The notes below the pieces were generated by a model. It was not told where the DNA came from. It worked only from the letters and a program-made list of their open reading frames with translations, and did not search any database. Source: Schizochytrium sp. TIO01 (taxonomy: Eukaryota; Sar; Bigyra; Thraustochytrida; Thraustochytriidae). Taken from it: a stretch of 64,000 bases of DNA. The stretch covers positions 1,501,148 to 1,565,147 of the forward strand of contig SMSO01000014.1 in assembly GCA_004764695.1 (NCBI GenBank), given 5' to 3'. Below are positions 55,429-64,000 of this stretch, piece after piece (the first letter of the stretch is position 1; each line of letters begins with the position of its first letter). The position numbers and the translations under genes are program-made.

Positions 55429-56358
55429 CTTCTTGAGTTGATTAATATCTAGGCTCAAATCAGTTCAACAGGCGCAGAGTTTCGCCTGAAGTCGAGTGAT
55501 GTAGAGAGATTTGTATAGAGGTAGGTTCCTGGTGAGGTTGACGGGATTAACCTGTCGAGGAATGGATAACTTTACCTACGACACGAGTGCCGAACAGGCA
55601 GCAGATGCCGATGGAAAGGGAATGAGGGAGAGAGAGTTGATAGAGCTTTTTTCTTCGCGACGCGGGCCCAGCGAGCCTCGCAGTCTGCGGCGGCGGCCGA
55701 CCTCGCGATCGCGAACTGCACCCTCAATCGCCAACCCTCTCGCGGCCAGCCAAGCCGCTGCGCTGGAGCGCCTCCAGCCACTCGCTCCACCTTTGGACAA
55801 TACCCTTCTGTCTCCACTGGCAGGACAGATATTGCGCTCCATCGTTTGATACTAGTATATCCAGCCTATGACGAGGAGGCGCAGTGGTGGGGAGGGACTA
55901 GCAAATTGTATACGCTAAAATATATGCTTGTCTTGGGGGGGTAGAGCAAGGTAAGAGTGGGCCAGGTGGATCAGGGGGGTACCGAGGGATTTATGGAGGT
56001 GGTTAAGGTGAAAGGAAAGAGGTGCCAGTCACACCTCCACTGAGAAATTGCTGAGAGGGGTGTTGGGAAGAGGATAAGAGGGGATCAGAGGATTACAGGC
56101 GATTTACTTTTGGAAACCAGAGTGTATAGAGTGAGAAGAAAAAGTAGGTACTAATATGATAGTTAGCTATCTAGACCATAGAGAGAATACACAAACATTA
56201 GACGAATCCGTGCGAGGAAATCGAAACTACAGGCGCGTTTGCCTGATTCCGGTAATACAAGCACGGTTAAAGAAAATCAGAGGTTGGAACTTGCGTTCTC
56301 TACTGTTCATTATAGCAGAGTAGAACACATATCTGAGAAGGGGAAAGTTTCTTTGGAG

Positions 56359-56381
56359 TTCTTCTTCTTCTTCTTCTTCTT
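56359..56381. repeat. (TTC)n microsatellite
   Basis: About seven TTC units in non-coding DNA. Confidence 0.9.
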
Positions 56382-57331
56382 AAATGCTGCTGGAGATGTT
56401 GAAGTTGTTGATCAGGATTCATATTGTCCTGCAAAGCTCATGAAATGAAATGAAGATATTCTATGCAACGCCTCCGTTGTGCCGGCGGGGCTTGGCGGAA
56501 CTGTTCTTCTGGCTGCTTGCCTCTTGGGGCGTTTCTGCGAGATGGCTTGGGTTGAGATTAATTCAATGATTCCTTCCTTGTTTTCTATGTCAAAACTATC
56601 GAGATAACTTACTTATCAAAGTAGCGCTTGTTGCACGGGCTCTGCTTCCTGGTCCGTGAAGATCGAGATCCAGAGAATCCAGAAGTACGAGTCGTAAGAT
56701 GGTGAGCGACAGCCACCATAATTTACGAAGAATCGAGGCAATTAATTCTCTAGAGCAGTTGTCATCCATTTCCCTGTTGAAACTTGCGAGGCACGGAAGC
56801 GTCGCGAGGTTCACTGCTGTTGGCGTCAGCAGTGTTGCACGTCACGATCTCTTTGGTCGTCGAATTTCAGGATACCTGCCTGCCGAGGCAGCCGGAGAAC
56901 CGGTGATGAATGATGTCGTTGTCGAAAAGGCAGCTAGATTTCCAAGGTGAAATTCGTCGTCATCCATCATCTACCTGAGCGGAGCAGAACCCGTGCATTC
57001 GAGAAGGATGCATCTTTCCCTGGCCTTGACTTTCAATCCTGCCAAAGACACCGAAGCGCTACTCTTGTTTTGTGCAAGGAAGGAGCGTACTTCGGAGCGC
57101 CCGCCGCCCGCCTGTATTACTTTGGGAACTTCGCCTTTAGGAGGGTGATCGCCAGGATTGTATCACACTGCTGTGGTGGAATGGATGGATTGATTTCACG
57201 GCATCTCGATCTCCAAGTCGCGGTGCTCGAGCCCTTGGCGCCAGCCCGGCGGGAGCAAGTTTACACAGTCGCTGCGTAGCCCAGGAACAGGCAGGCATCG
57301 ATGCCGCGGGAACAAGTTTGCCGAGGATGGA

Positions 57332-57354
57332 TAGCTAGCTAGCTAGCTAGCTAG
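57332..57354. repeat. (AGCT)n self-complementary microsatellite
   Basis: About five to six AGCT units. A sister array lies at 59122-59143 and a short one at about 12234-12246. The unit is its own reverse complement, so each array can fold on itself. Confidence 0.9.
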
Positions 57355-58165
57355 CCAGGTCCTCAGCTCCATTCGCGCGGTGCGTCACAGCCTAAGATCT
57401 GTGACTTTTATCGCTGCGATATCCACGATCATCCGCCACCTTCGTGTCCTCCCAATTCTCCTCCGGCTCTCCGTGGGTTTTCTTAAAGGCACTTGCTTCC
57501 ATAGGTACCTGCTCACTTACTTCTTCCCTGAGCTTGATGGCCTCCTCGTAATCTCAAAACTGGAGATCTCAACTTGTGGTCACTCACAACAGACAGAACT
57601 CTCACGCTCTGTTCGACTACTAAGTTGTGCAATCTGTGCCAGAACCGAACCGAGTGAGGTTCCAATGCGACGCAGTCAGTTGCCGCCAGCTTTCGAGCTC
57701 ACCGCCGACTTCTTCGATCTTCGCAAGACCTGGGTGGGTACAGAGCAGTCTACTTCTGCGCAGATGGGCCAAGTCTTGGCAGCAACGCGGCCCCTTTTGC
57801 CGCCTTCGCTTGCCCGATCTTTGGCGCGTTGGATCCGCTTTTCTGGCAGCAACTCAATTCCATTCCTCCAAGTTCTCGAGGGTCGAGTCGAGATCTTCGC
57901 CGACACCACTAAACCAAAACTCGAGCTAGAGTAACTCGAAGAACTACCACCCACCCACCATACCCGCTGACTGAAAGTGCTTCGATGTCATCTTCACCTT
58001 GCCCAAGATCGCATTCGCCTCGAGAACGACACAGAATGTTGCCGCTTCTCGTGCGGTTCGCATCGTCGAGCCATCATTTTGGGGCGACTCGTACGAGTAC
58101 TTTGAGACCTCAGCTCACGATCCCCAATAAATAACTAATTACGTACATATTCATATATATATGTG

Positions 58166-58229
58166 CAAATAAATAAATAAATAAATAAATAAATACATAA
58201 ATACATAAACAAATAAATAAATAAATAAA
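58166..58229. repeat. (AAAT)n microsatellite
   Basis: About 64 bp of AAAT with a few ACAT variants. Confidence 0.93.
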
Positions 58230-58321
58230 CTCAGACTGCACTCAAGCTTGAGCTGCACTTTCTCATCGGCAATGGCTCTAGGATCGCACAATGCGGCAGG
58301 CGTCGCGTCGTCTGCTCGAGT

Positions 58322-58360
58322 GATCGATCGATCGATCGATCGATTGATTGATTGATTGAT
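58322..58360. repeat. (GATC)n then (GATT)n microsatellite
   Basis: Five GATC units change into four GATT units, a point-mutated compound array. GATC is self-complementary. Confidence 0.93.
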
Positions 58361-58686
58361 ATTCCTCGAGATAGTTCAATCTACCAAAGTCGCGCTGTGC
58401 GGAGAACGAACCGTGGAAGCAGCGGCAGCTTAGCCAGTCCTAGGCATCCTTAGGCAGTTCTTAGCCCCACAGAACTGCAATTGGAGCCGCGCCTAAGCCA
58501 GTTCCAGAGGCCGAATCGATCGATCGCTCGCTCGCTCTTCATCACCGCCGCCGATTCGCTCGCTGCCAATGCGTCGCCAGCACCGCCGACGCCGCCCCCG
58601 CAAGTCCTCCTTGAGGATCGAAGTCCGCGCTGCGCCGGCGGGCCACCGCGGCAAGGTTTGCTCAGGCAGGGTCGAGAACCCACTGT

Positions 58687-58711
58687 TTGTATGTATGTAT
58701 GTATGTATATA
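58687..58711. repeat. (TATG)n microsatellite
   Basis: About six TATG/TATA units. Confidence 0.9.
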
Positions 58712-59121
58712 TGTAATGCGGCCAAGAACTGCAGGTGCTACAATTTGTGGCTCCGGGTCCGTCATTGCCGCGGCTGATCGCAACGCCGTGGCCGACGATG
58801 GTATCTTTCCTACCAGGAAGCAGGCTGCCAATTCGCGCAATCCGCCGGGGCCTCGAGGTCTCTTGCCTTCGCAGCGCCAATGCCCAAACTCCGCTGCAGC
58901 CAATCCTTGGAGTTCTCTCCTCTCTCTCCAGCCGATAGGGACGCCTAGGAGTCGGCTACTGGCTGGCTAGGAGGCGTTGATTGCAATGGCCAATTGACTA
59001 ATTAGTATGTATTAATTGATTAGGTCCACATAGAGAAAGGGCCTGGGTGCGCGTATATTACCGGACCGGATAGTGGACTAAAAAGGGGCCTAAATGGGAG
59101 GTCGCGGTTGTGGCCGAACAA

Positions 59122-59143
59122 AGCTAGCTAGCTAGCTAGCTAG
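59122..59143. repeat. (GCTA)n microsatellite
   Basis: About five GCTA units, the same self-complementary motif as at 57332. Confidence 0.9.
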
Positions 59144-61200
59144 ATGAGGACGACCAAGAACGAGCACAATTTGCAAGCCTGAAGCTGTTGCTGTGGCAAT
59201 TATGGGATGGGAATGGGCTTCAAGAAGGGAATGGCAAAAGTTCGTTCCAGTATTATGGCTGTTTTCATGGTCTTGCCCTGAGTAGACCGTTCATTTCATG
59301 TGCTGTGGAATTACGAAGGAGTGCGACTTTAAGATGCTAATGATGGTCGATCAATTGTTGATAGCATCTGTGATGGATGGGCAGGGAGGTTGATCAGGCA
59401 GCAGCGCTGGGAATCTGTATCATTTTGCACATTTAGACTAGCTGCGAGACCAGAGGCATCTAACAAGCTTATTGGAGGGGGCTTGAGTTTGGTCACCACT
59501 GATCGAAAGCGAAATAACGGCAAAATAACGGACGACCATAGCGATGACTTGGATGCTCAAAACGCATCAAAACTAGAAGGTACCTAGGCACTTTGGAGGC
59601 AGAGCAAACTTTGAGATAATATTTTGACCAACTTAAAGCTTCCTTTTGCGTATTGCAAAGTTGTATGATTTTATTTGATTGGGGCGAAAGGAAGTCTCCG
59701 CTTCAAGCCATCCGCATCATTTCTTTCTGGTTTGTAGTTTTAGATTTGTGGCTCCTATTGTGAACCCTCTTGTATGCACTGAGACCAGGTGCAAGAAAAA
59801 GTAACTACACGGGGGGCTTTTGTTTGGTCATGGTAGATTGAAGGCCCAGCTAGCCAACGGCAAAAAACGGACGACCACCACAAGGAATTCAAGTTGCTCG
59901 CTATAAGATGCTAGAGAGGATGAGATAAACGGGCTTGCCAATCGAAAGATTTGACATAATAGCCCCTTTTCGGTAAAACTCAAGAATTCTCGCAGTTCGA
60001 CCATATGCTGGGAAATGGCAAGAGTGGTGGTTTTTGCACAAGGTGTCACTTTTCTTCGCTCTCGTTAAGCTCATGCAGGGTGAATTGTAGACTAGAAACA
60101 CAGCAAAATGCATAGTGAACTCGCGCTGCAAAGAGAGGTCACCGGATTACATGAATGAAGGCAAGAAAGCCCTGACAATGCCAGTCAAACCATCAAAACT
60201 ATGAACATTGCTCACTATTCTCTAAAGTTTATTTGAATATTCTTATTATGATGCACGTACCTATCGGGTCGAGCACTGATATGCTTTGTTGGGATTGTTG
60301 GATGTCCTCAGCCTTTTTTATTTTGTAGTTGTCCTGCTAGCCCAGAAGCTCTAGCTGGAGTGCGCTAAAAATAAACTAATCTGACCCTCATTTTCATTTT
60401 GTCAATCACTCTTTACTACCTTCTTCTTTCATGTGCTGATGTACATGTTGAAGCAGAATTTAGCTTTAACATATTCAAACAAACCAACTGATGCCAAGCA
60501 ATTGCAATGGCTCTCGAAGTACGGTAGAACCTTCTTTCTGCTACGATCTATCTTTCTCATGCCCGTCGCGTTAGTAGATCTACCTAGGTCGAACGTTGTT
60601 ATTAAACAAAAAAAATCGGTTTTTCTTCTCTGTTTTCTTCTATTTTGCTGCACTTTACTAGTGTCATTCGTATTGAATAAACAAGCTCTCTCACGTTTGT
60701 CAGATTGTCTCATGATATGTGCATGAGCCGAAACAAGCTCTAAGTCAACATGAGCAGGTGAACTCTTGTTGAGGTTCGCTACCACTTCTGATAAGTTGAA
60801 AGCGCTTCGGTAAAGTCTTCAAAAAAGACCAATTGCAGAGATTCGTTATTTATAGGGTTTAAAGGACTTCGACTTGTATAGTTTAACGTAAGCGTGGCAT
60901 AGTATGTATTGTTAGAAGATAAATTGCATATTCTGTGTGCCTTACAGAGCTGCTTTGGTCGTGTACCTGTATTTCTGAATAATCAGTACCTCAATTTTCG
61001 CTACCTGCGCCAAGCATAACACAGCTCCCGACGTCTTGCTTTGGTTCTCTGCCAAGAGCTTCTGCACGGCCTTAGGGTCAAGGCAAGTAGTTAGTTACAA
61101 CTGGCTTTGAAGGCTACAGTGGAGCGCAAGTTCTATTGCTCGCTCGTCTTCGACTTGGCAGGGGCTGGGAGAGAGAGTCTTGGGCTAGGGCTCGATCAAC

Positions 61201-64000
61201 ATGAAAAATAGGGCAAACCGAAAAACCAGAGGTCAATCATCTGGCTCTAGAACGAGGTCACATGACACCTTTTCATCAGAAGAATCAGTGGACGAATCGA
61301 ACAACAACTCGGATGAAAGCAAAGAGTCACTTTTCACCTCACTTGTTGACACAATTTATCAAACAAAACACTCAAGCAAAATTGGGGGCTATTCTGAGCT
61401 CCCAGCGCCACCAATCATTGATGCGTCCTATTTCAATGCCCAGCCGGGTATGATGCCAGCCCTGCGTGGCTACCGTAGCCAGGAACTTAATCTGGGCCGT
61501 GATGTAGTAGCACCCGTAGAGACAGAGGAAAATTTCAGCAGCAGGACGGCAGAGCTCGAGGTCGACCCCACCACCAAAGCGAATCCAGTCAAGAGTGGCA
61601 TGAAGGGAAGCTGGATTGGAGCTCGCATTTACAACCAGCTTTGGGGGAACAAAGAACTGCGCATTGCCCCCGCACCGCCGCCAGCAAAGAACTCCTCTCA
61701 CGAACAGCAAGAAAAGATCGTGGTCAGGGAAGTTCTCCAGCATAACCGGGAAGCTGGGACGGCTACAGGTGGAGCACAAGCAGAAAACTCTGTAATACAG
61801 CGCACGCAAGATAAACGTCTTTCGATCGCTCAAATTGAAAGAATGAAAAGACACTTTGGTCATGGCACCACAATGCGAAAGGAAGCACGAAAACACATCG
61901 TAGAGCGATGGACACACACATTCCTTGTCACTAAGCTTTGTATTCTCATTGTCTTTTCTATTATCCTCATTGCCATGGGTGCCATTTCCGAGCCGCTCGT
62001 TTCAGGTCGGGTAGTTTGGATATCTGGTGTCTTACTTCTCATCTCTTCAGCGCTAGGAATTCACGGTGCCAAGATTGTCGTACGTGAGATTGAGTTTGAC
62101 GACGACGGTGTCGAAACCCCAGGCCAGCGTATGCTTCAAATTTACTTTCACATTGCATTGTCATTTCTCGTACTGTTCCTTCCCTTTGCAATTAATCTAA
62201 TGCGAGACCCACTTGGCTATGAGGGTGATGTCCTCTCTACAGTTTTTCGTGCTGGTGATTCTCTTCTTGTCGAGAACGCAGAAAAGTATCTGAGGGTAGC
62301 AGGTGCAATTGGTTTGTGTACATCCATTATTATTTCGTGGTCGCTCCGATCTGTGGTGAAGATCGTGACCTTTTTTGAAATTACTCAAAGTTTTCTGGAA
62401 ATTTTTTCACTTACGGTGATTGGCCTTGGAATAATGCTACTTGCGTTGCTGCTTTCATTTTACAAACAAACACAATTCATGTCTGATTCAGATGCTGTAG
62501 CTGACGTCTCTGGGACGATGGGTTCGCGTATTGCTCTCTCAACGATTCTTCTCCTTCTCATCATTGGTATGAGCATTATTGGATTTTTTGCAGCGTGGCT
62601 TGAGAGCAAAAAGCTGCTATTAATTCATGCAGTTGGCATAAGTGTGCTAGGAGTGATGGTACTTGCATACGGACTCTTGGTAGTCACGGTGGACTGGTCC
62701 ACTATAATTGACAACAGGTGTTATCAAATCGTAAAAACGATGTCCGACTCATGGTGGAAAGACACTGTCCTTTGTACAAAGTACGGTGGAACAAGCATAA
62801 GCGCTCTTGTAGAGAACTATGACATCGAAACTGGGAGTTATTTTTACATGGTAAATGGTCCTGGTCTTGCTGCTCGCTGCAAGGATGCAAGCCAGTATGC
62901 TGTAGCCTGGGAGTATTCAGCTACCACCTATGCTAATCGAACGACTTTTCTAGTCGGATGTGTTGACCTGTCCTGCTGTGACAAGCTTTCCGACTTTCTC
63001 TCATCTCTCTCGTTTACAATCACATTTGCCTTTGTTCTTCTGGTGCTCAGTATTTTTGTTGTGGCCATTGGTGACTTGTGGCTCCGCCGAGAAACCCAGA
63101 ATGATAAGGGTAGAGTCAAGGTGTTTTCTCGCACACGTGGATTCTGGATTCTGACCATCGCCGGACTGATTTGTGTAGTTTCAATTAGTGTATTGACTAC
63201 GTTTGTTTCGGGAGAAATGGGAAGGAACTCTGCGGACAAGAATCTATCTCCTTGGGAAAATGTAACAGTTGGGTTCCCTGTGTATAATATATCTTTTCCA
63301 CATAGCTGTGCAAACAGCCTTCTAGACGGAAATGAAACAGATATAGACTGCGGCAGCTCCGAAGATCTGGGGGGGTGCAAAGATAGATGTTCAGTTGGCC
63401 GCACATGTCGCGAAGATTCAGACTGTCTCAGTGACCTCTATTGCTCGGGCGACAAAACGTGTCAAATGCCAAGTGTTCTTACATGCACTGACGGTAAGAA
63501 AAATCTCTTCGAAACGGACATTGATTGCGGTGGGACTAGCTGCCAAGGTTGTGCTAATGGCTTAAACTGCAAGGTCAGCACTGATTGCTTCTTCAATAAC
63601 TGCGAAGATGGGAAATGCGTCGGGTGTACTGATGGTATTAAGAATGCTGGCGAGACGGATGTTGATTGTGGGTCCACTCAGTGTACAATAGAGGCAAGCC
63701 TCGGTGTTTTTTCGCTCGATATAGTCGCATCAACTTTTAACTACTCTGGATTGACCGGTCCTAATGGACTGTGCCTTTCCCCGGGAAGGTGCTCGACGGG
63801 AGAGGATTGTGAGAGTGGAAACTGTGTTGATTATCAATGCGTTTCATGCTTCAATAATGCCGTTGACGGTGATGAAACTGATACTGATTGTGGTGGCGAA
63901 AATTGTGCAAAACGATGCCCGACGGGATGGTCATGCCTTGTAGACGATGATTGTCAATCTGGCAATTACTGTAATGATAACAATTACTTATGCACATCAA
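61201..64000 (+). CDS. Nine-span membrane protein with extracellular Cys-rich repeats (3'-partial)
   Basis: An open frame of 933 codons that runs off the window. ATG 61201 is the first after an in-frame TAG at 61186. Residues 1-240 are hydrophilic and probably cytosolic. Nine hydrophobic helices follow, near 241-262, 271-293, 311-333, 363-385, 400-421, 444-468, 474-497, 605-625 and 648-670. The 498-604 loop has several cysteines including SCCDK and an N-glycosylation site (NRT), consistent with an outside location. From about 703, four Cys-rich repeats with core DG-x-ETD-x-DCGG/S are followed by C-x2-C and SG-x-C units. Topology then puts these outside the cell. Such repeats occur in large protist surface proteins; ligand and function are unknown. 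No family could be assigned to the membrane part. The 3' end is missing. Confidence 0.8.
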   Translation, partial: MKNRANRKTRGQSSGSRTRSHDTFSSEESVDESNNNSDESKESLFTSLVDTIYQTKHSSKIGGYSELPAPPIIDASYFNAQPGMMPALRGYRSQELNLGRDVVAPVETEENFSSRTAELEVDPTTKANPVKSGMKGSWIGARIYNQLWGNKELRIAPAPPPAKNSSHEQQEKIVVREVLQHNREAGTATGGAQAENSVIQRTQDKRLSIAQIERMKRHFGHGTTMRKEARKHIVERWTHTFLVTKLCILIVFSIILIAMGAISEPLVSGRVVWISGVLLLISSALGIHGAKIVVREIEFDDDGVETPGQRMLQIYFHIALSFLVLFLPFAINLMRDPLGYEGDVLSTVFRAGDSLLVENAEKYLRVAGAIGLCTSIIISWSLRSVVKIVTFFEITQSFLEIFSLTVIGLGIMLLALLLSFYKQTQFMSDSDAVADVSGTMGSRIALSTILLLLIIGMSIIGFFAAWLESKKLLLIHAVGISVLGVMVLAYGLLVVTVDWSTIIDNRCYQIVKTMSDSWWKDTVLCTKYGGTSISALVENYDIETGSYFYMVNGPGLAARCKDASQYAVAWEYSATTYANRTTFLVGCVDLSCCDKLSDFLSSLSFTITFAFVLLVLSIFVVAIGDLWLRRETQNDKGRVKVFSRTRGFWILTIAGLICVVSISVLTTFVSGEMGRNSADKNLSPWENVTVGFPVYNISFPHSCANSLLDGNETDIDCGSSEDLGGCKDRCSVGRTCREDSDCLSDLYCSGDKTCQMPSVLTCTDGKKNLFETDIDCGGTSCQGCANGLNCKVSTDCFFNNCEDGKCVGCTDGIKNAGETDVDCGSTQCTIEASLGVFSLDIVASTFNYSGLTGPNGLCLSPGRCSTGEDCESGNCVDYQCVSCFNNAVDGDETDTDCGGENCAKRCPTGWSCLVDDDCQSGNYCNDNNYLCTS

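Larger units (their letters stand above)
55429..61200. other. Gene-poor region (5.8 kb)
   Basis: Promoter side of FGAM synthase, then sequence with GC-rich patches (55.6-55.85, 57.7-57.9 and 58.45-58.95 kb), microsatellites and AT-rich DNA. Short ORFs here lack gene-like codon use or motifs. The last part (60.9-61.2 kb) is the likely promoter and leader of the multi-span membrane protein. Confidence 0.65.

Noticed and set aside
54694-55452. 252-codon + strand ORF
   Set aside because: Antisense shadow of the FGAM synthase N-terminus.
57380-57934. 184-codon + strand ORF
   Set aside because: Composition looks random, non-ATG start, several out-of-frame ORFs overlap it, and no motif is present.
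1-64000. tRNA, rRNA, transposon or CRISPR content
   Set aside because: I looked for T-loop GTTCGA-type cores, rRNA-like blocks, terminal repeats with transposase or reverse-transcriptase motifs, and regularly spaced repeats. None was convincing; the repeats seen are microsatellites. A tRNAscan-SE/Infernal run would be decisive.

Overview
The window reads as nuclear DNA of a unicellular eukaryote with a flagellated stage and few introns. My best guess is a labyrinthulomycete (thraustochytrid) stramenopile. That is an inference from overall character: long, mostly uninterrupted ORFs, GT-AG introns, the standard genetic code, conserved eukaryotic genes (UBA3, PRMT3, IPP kinase, the kinetochore protein Rod), a flagellar-type gene pair, and Cys-rich repeats with a D-x-D-C-G-G core. 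No homology search was possible. I saw no tRNA, rRNA, transposase, reverse transcriptase, CRISPR array or viral gene.

Layout. 0.3-1.6 kb holds an inositol-pentakisphosphate 2-kinase. 1.6-14.2 kb is a gene desert, rich in G-boxes at its left end and in microsatellites further right. A 65-79 aa gene with a tiny intron lies at 14.2 kb. A dense block follows at 15-39 kb: a membrane-anchored amidase (-), a small membrane protein with a broken frame (-), the kinetochore protein Rod/KNTC1 (-), a giant CCCH/IQ/EF-hand protein whose frame is split by a short intron (-), a BLUF-like TEX47-type protein (+), PRMT3 (-) and the NEDD8 E1 subunit UBA3 (+, one 301-nt intron). 39-45.7 kb is a second desert with a pair of CRE palindromes. 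At 45.7-50 kb is a Q/H/N-rich HAT-repeat protein with a 3' intron. At 51.4-55.4 kb is the purine-synthesis enzyme FGAM synthase (-). 55.4-61.2 kb is a third, microsatellite-rich desert. From 61.2 kb a nine-helix membrane protein with an extracellular Cys-rich repeat domain runs off the right edge.

The genes do not form one pathway; most are housekeeping. The one suggestive local link is the divergent pair at 33.5-34.0 kb, where the giant IQ/EF-hand protein and the TEX47-like protein share 548 bp of upstream DNA and both look flagellar. Four gene models needed correction by eye because of introns or frame breaks: 14.25 kb, 17.12 kb, 25.3 kb and 49.7 kb. No complete new multi-gene system could be demonstrated. 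The best leads are the giant protein with its partner, the Cys-rich surface protein, and the clustered regulatory motifs in the deserts.
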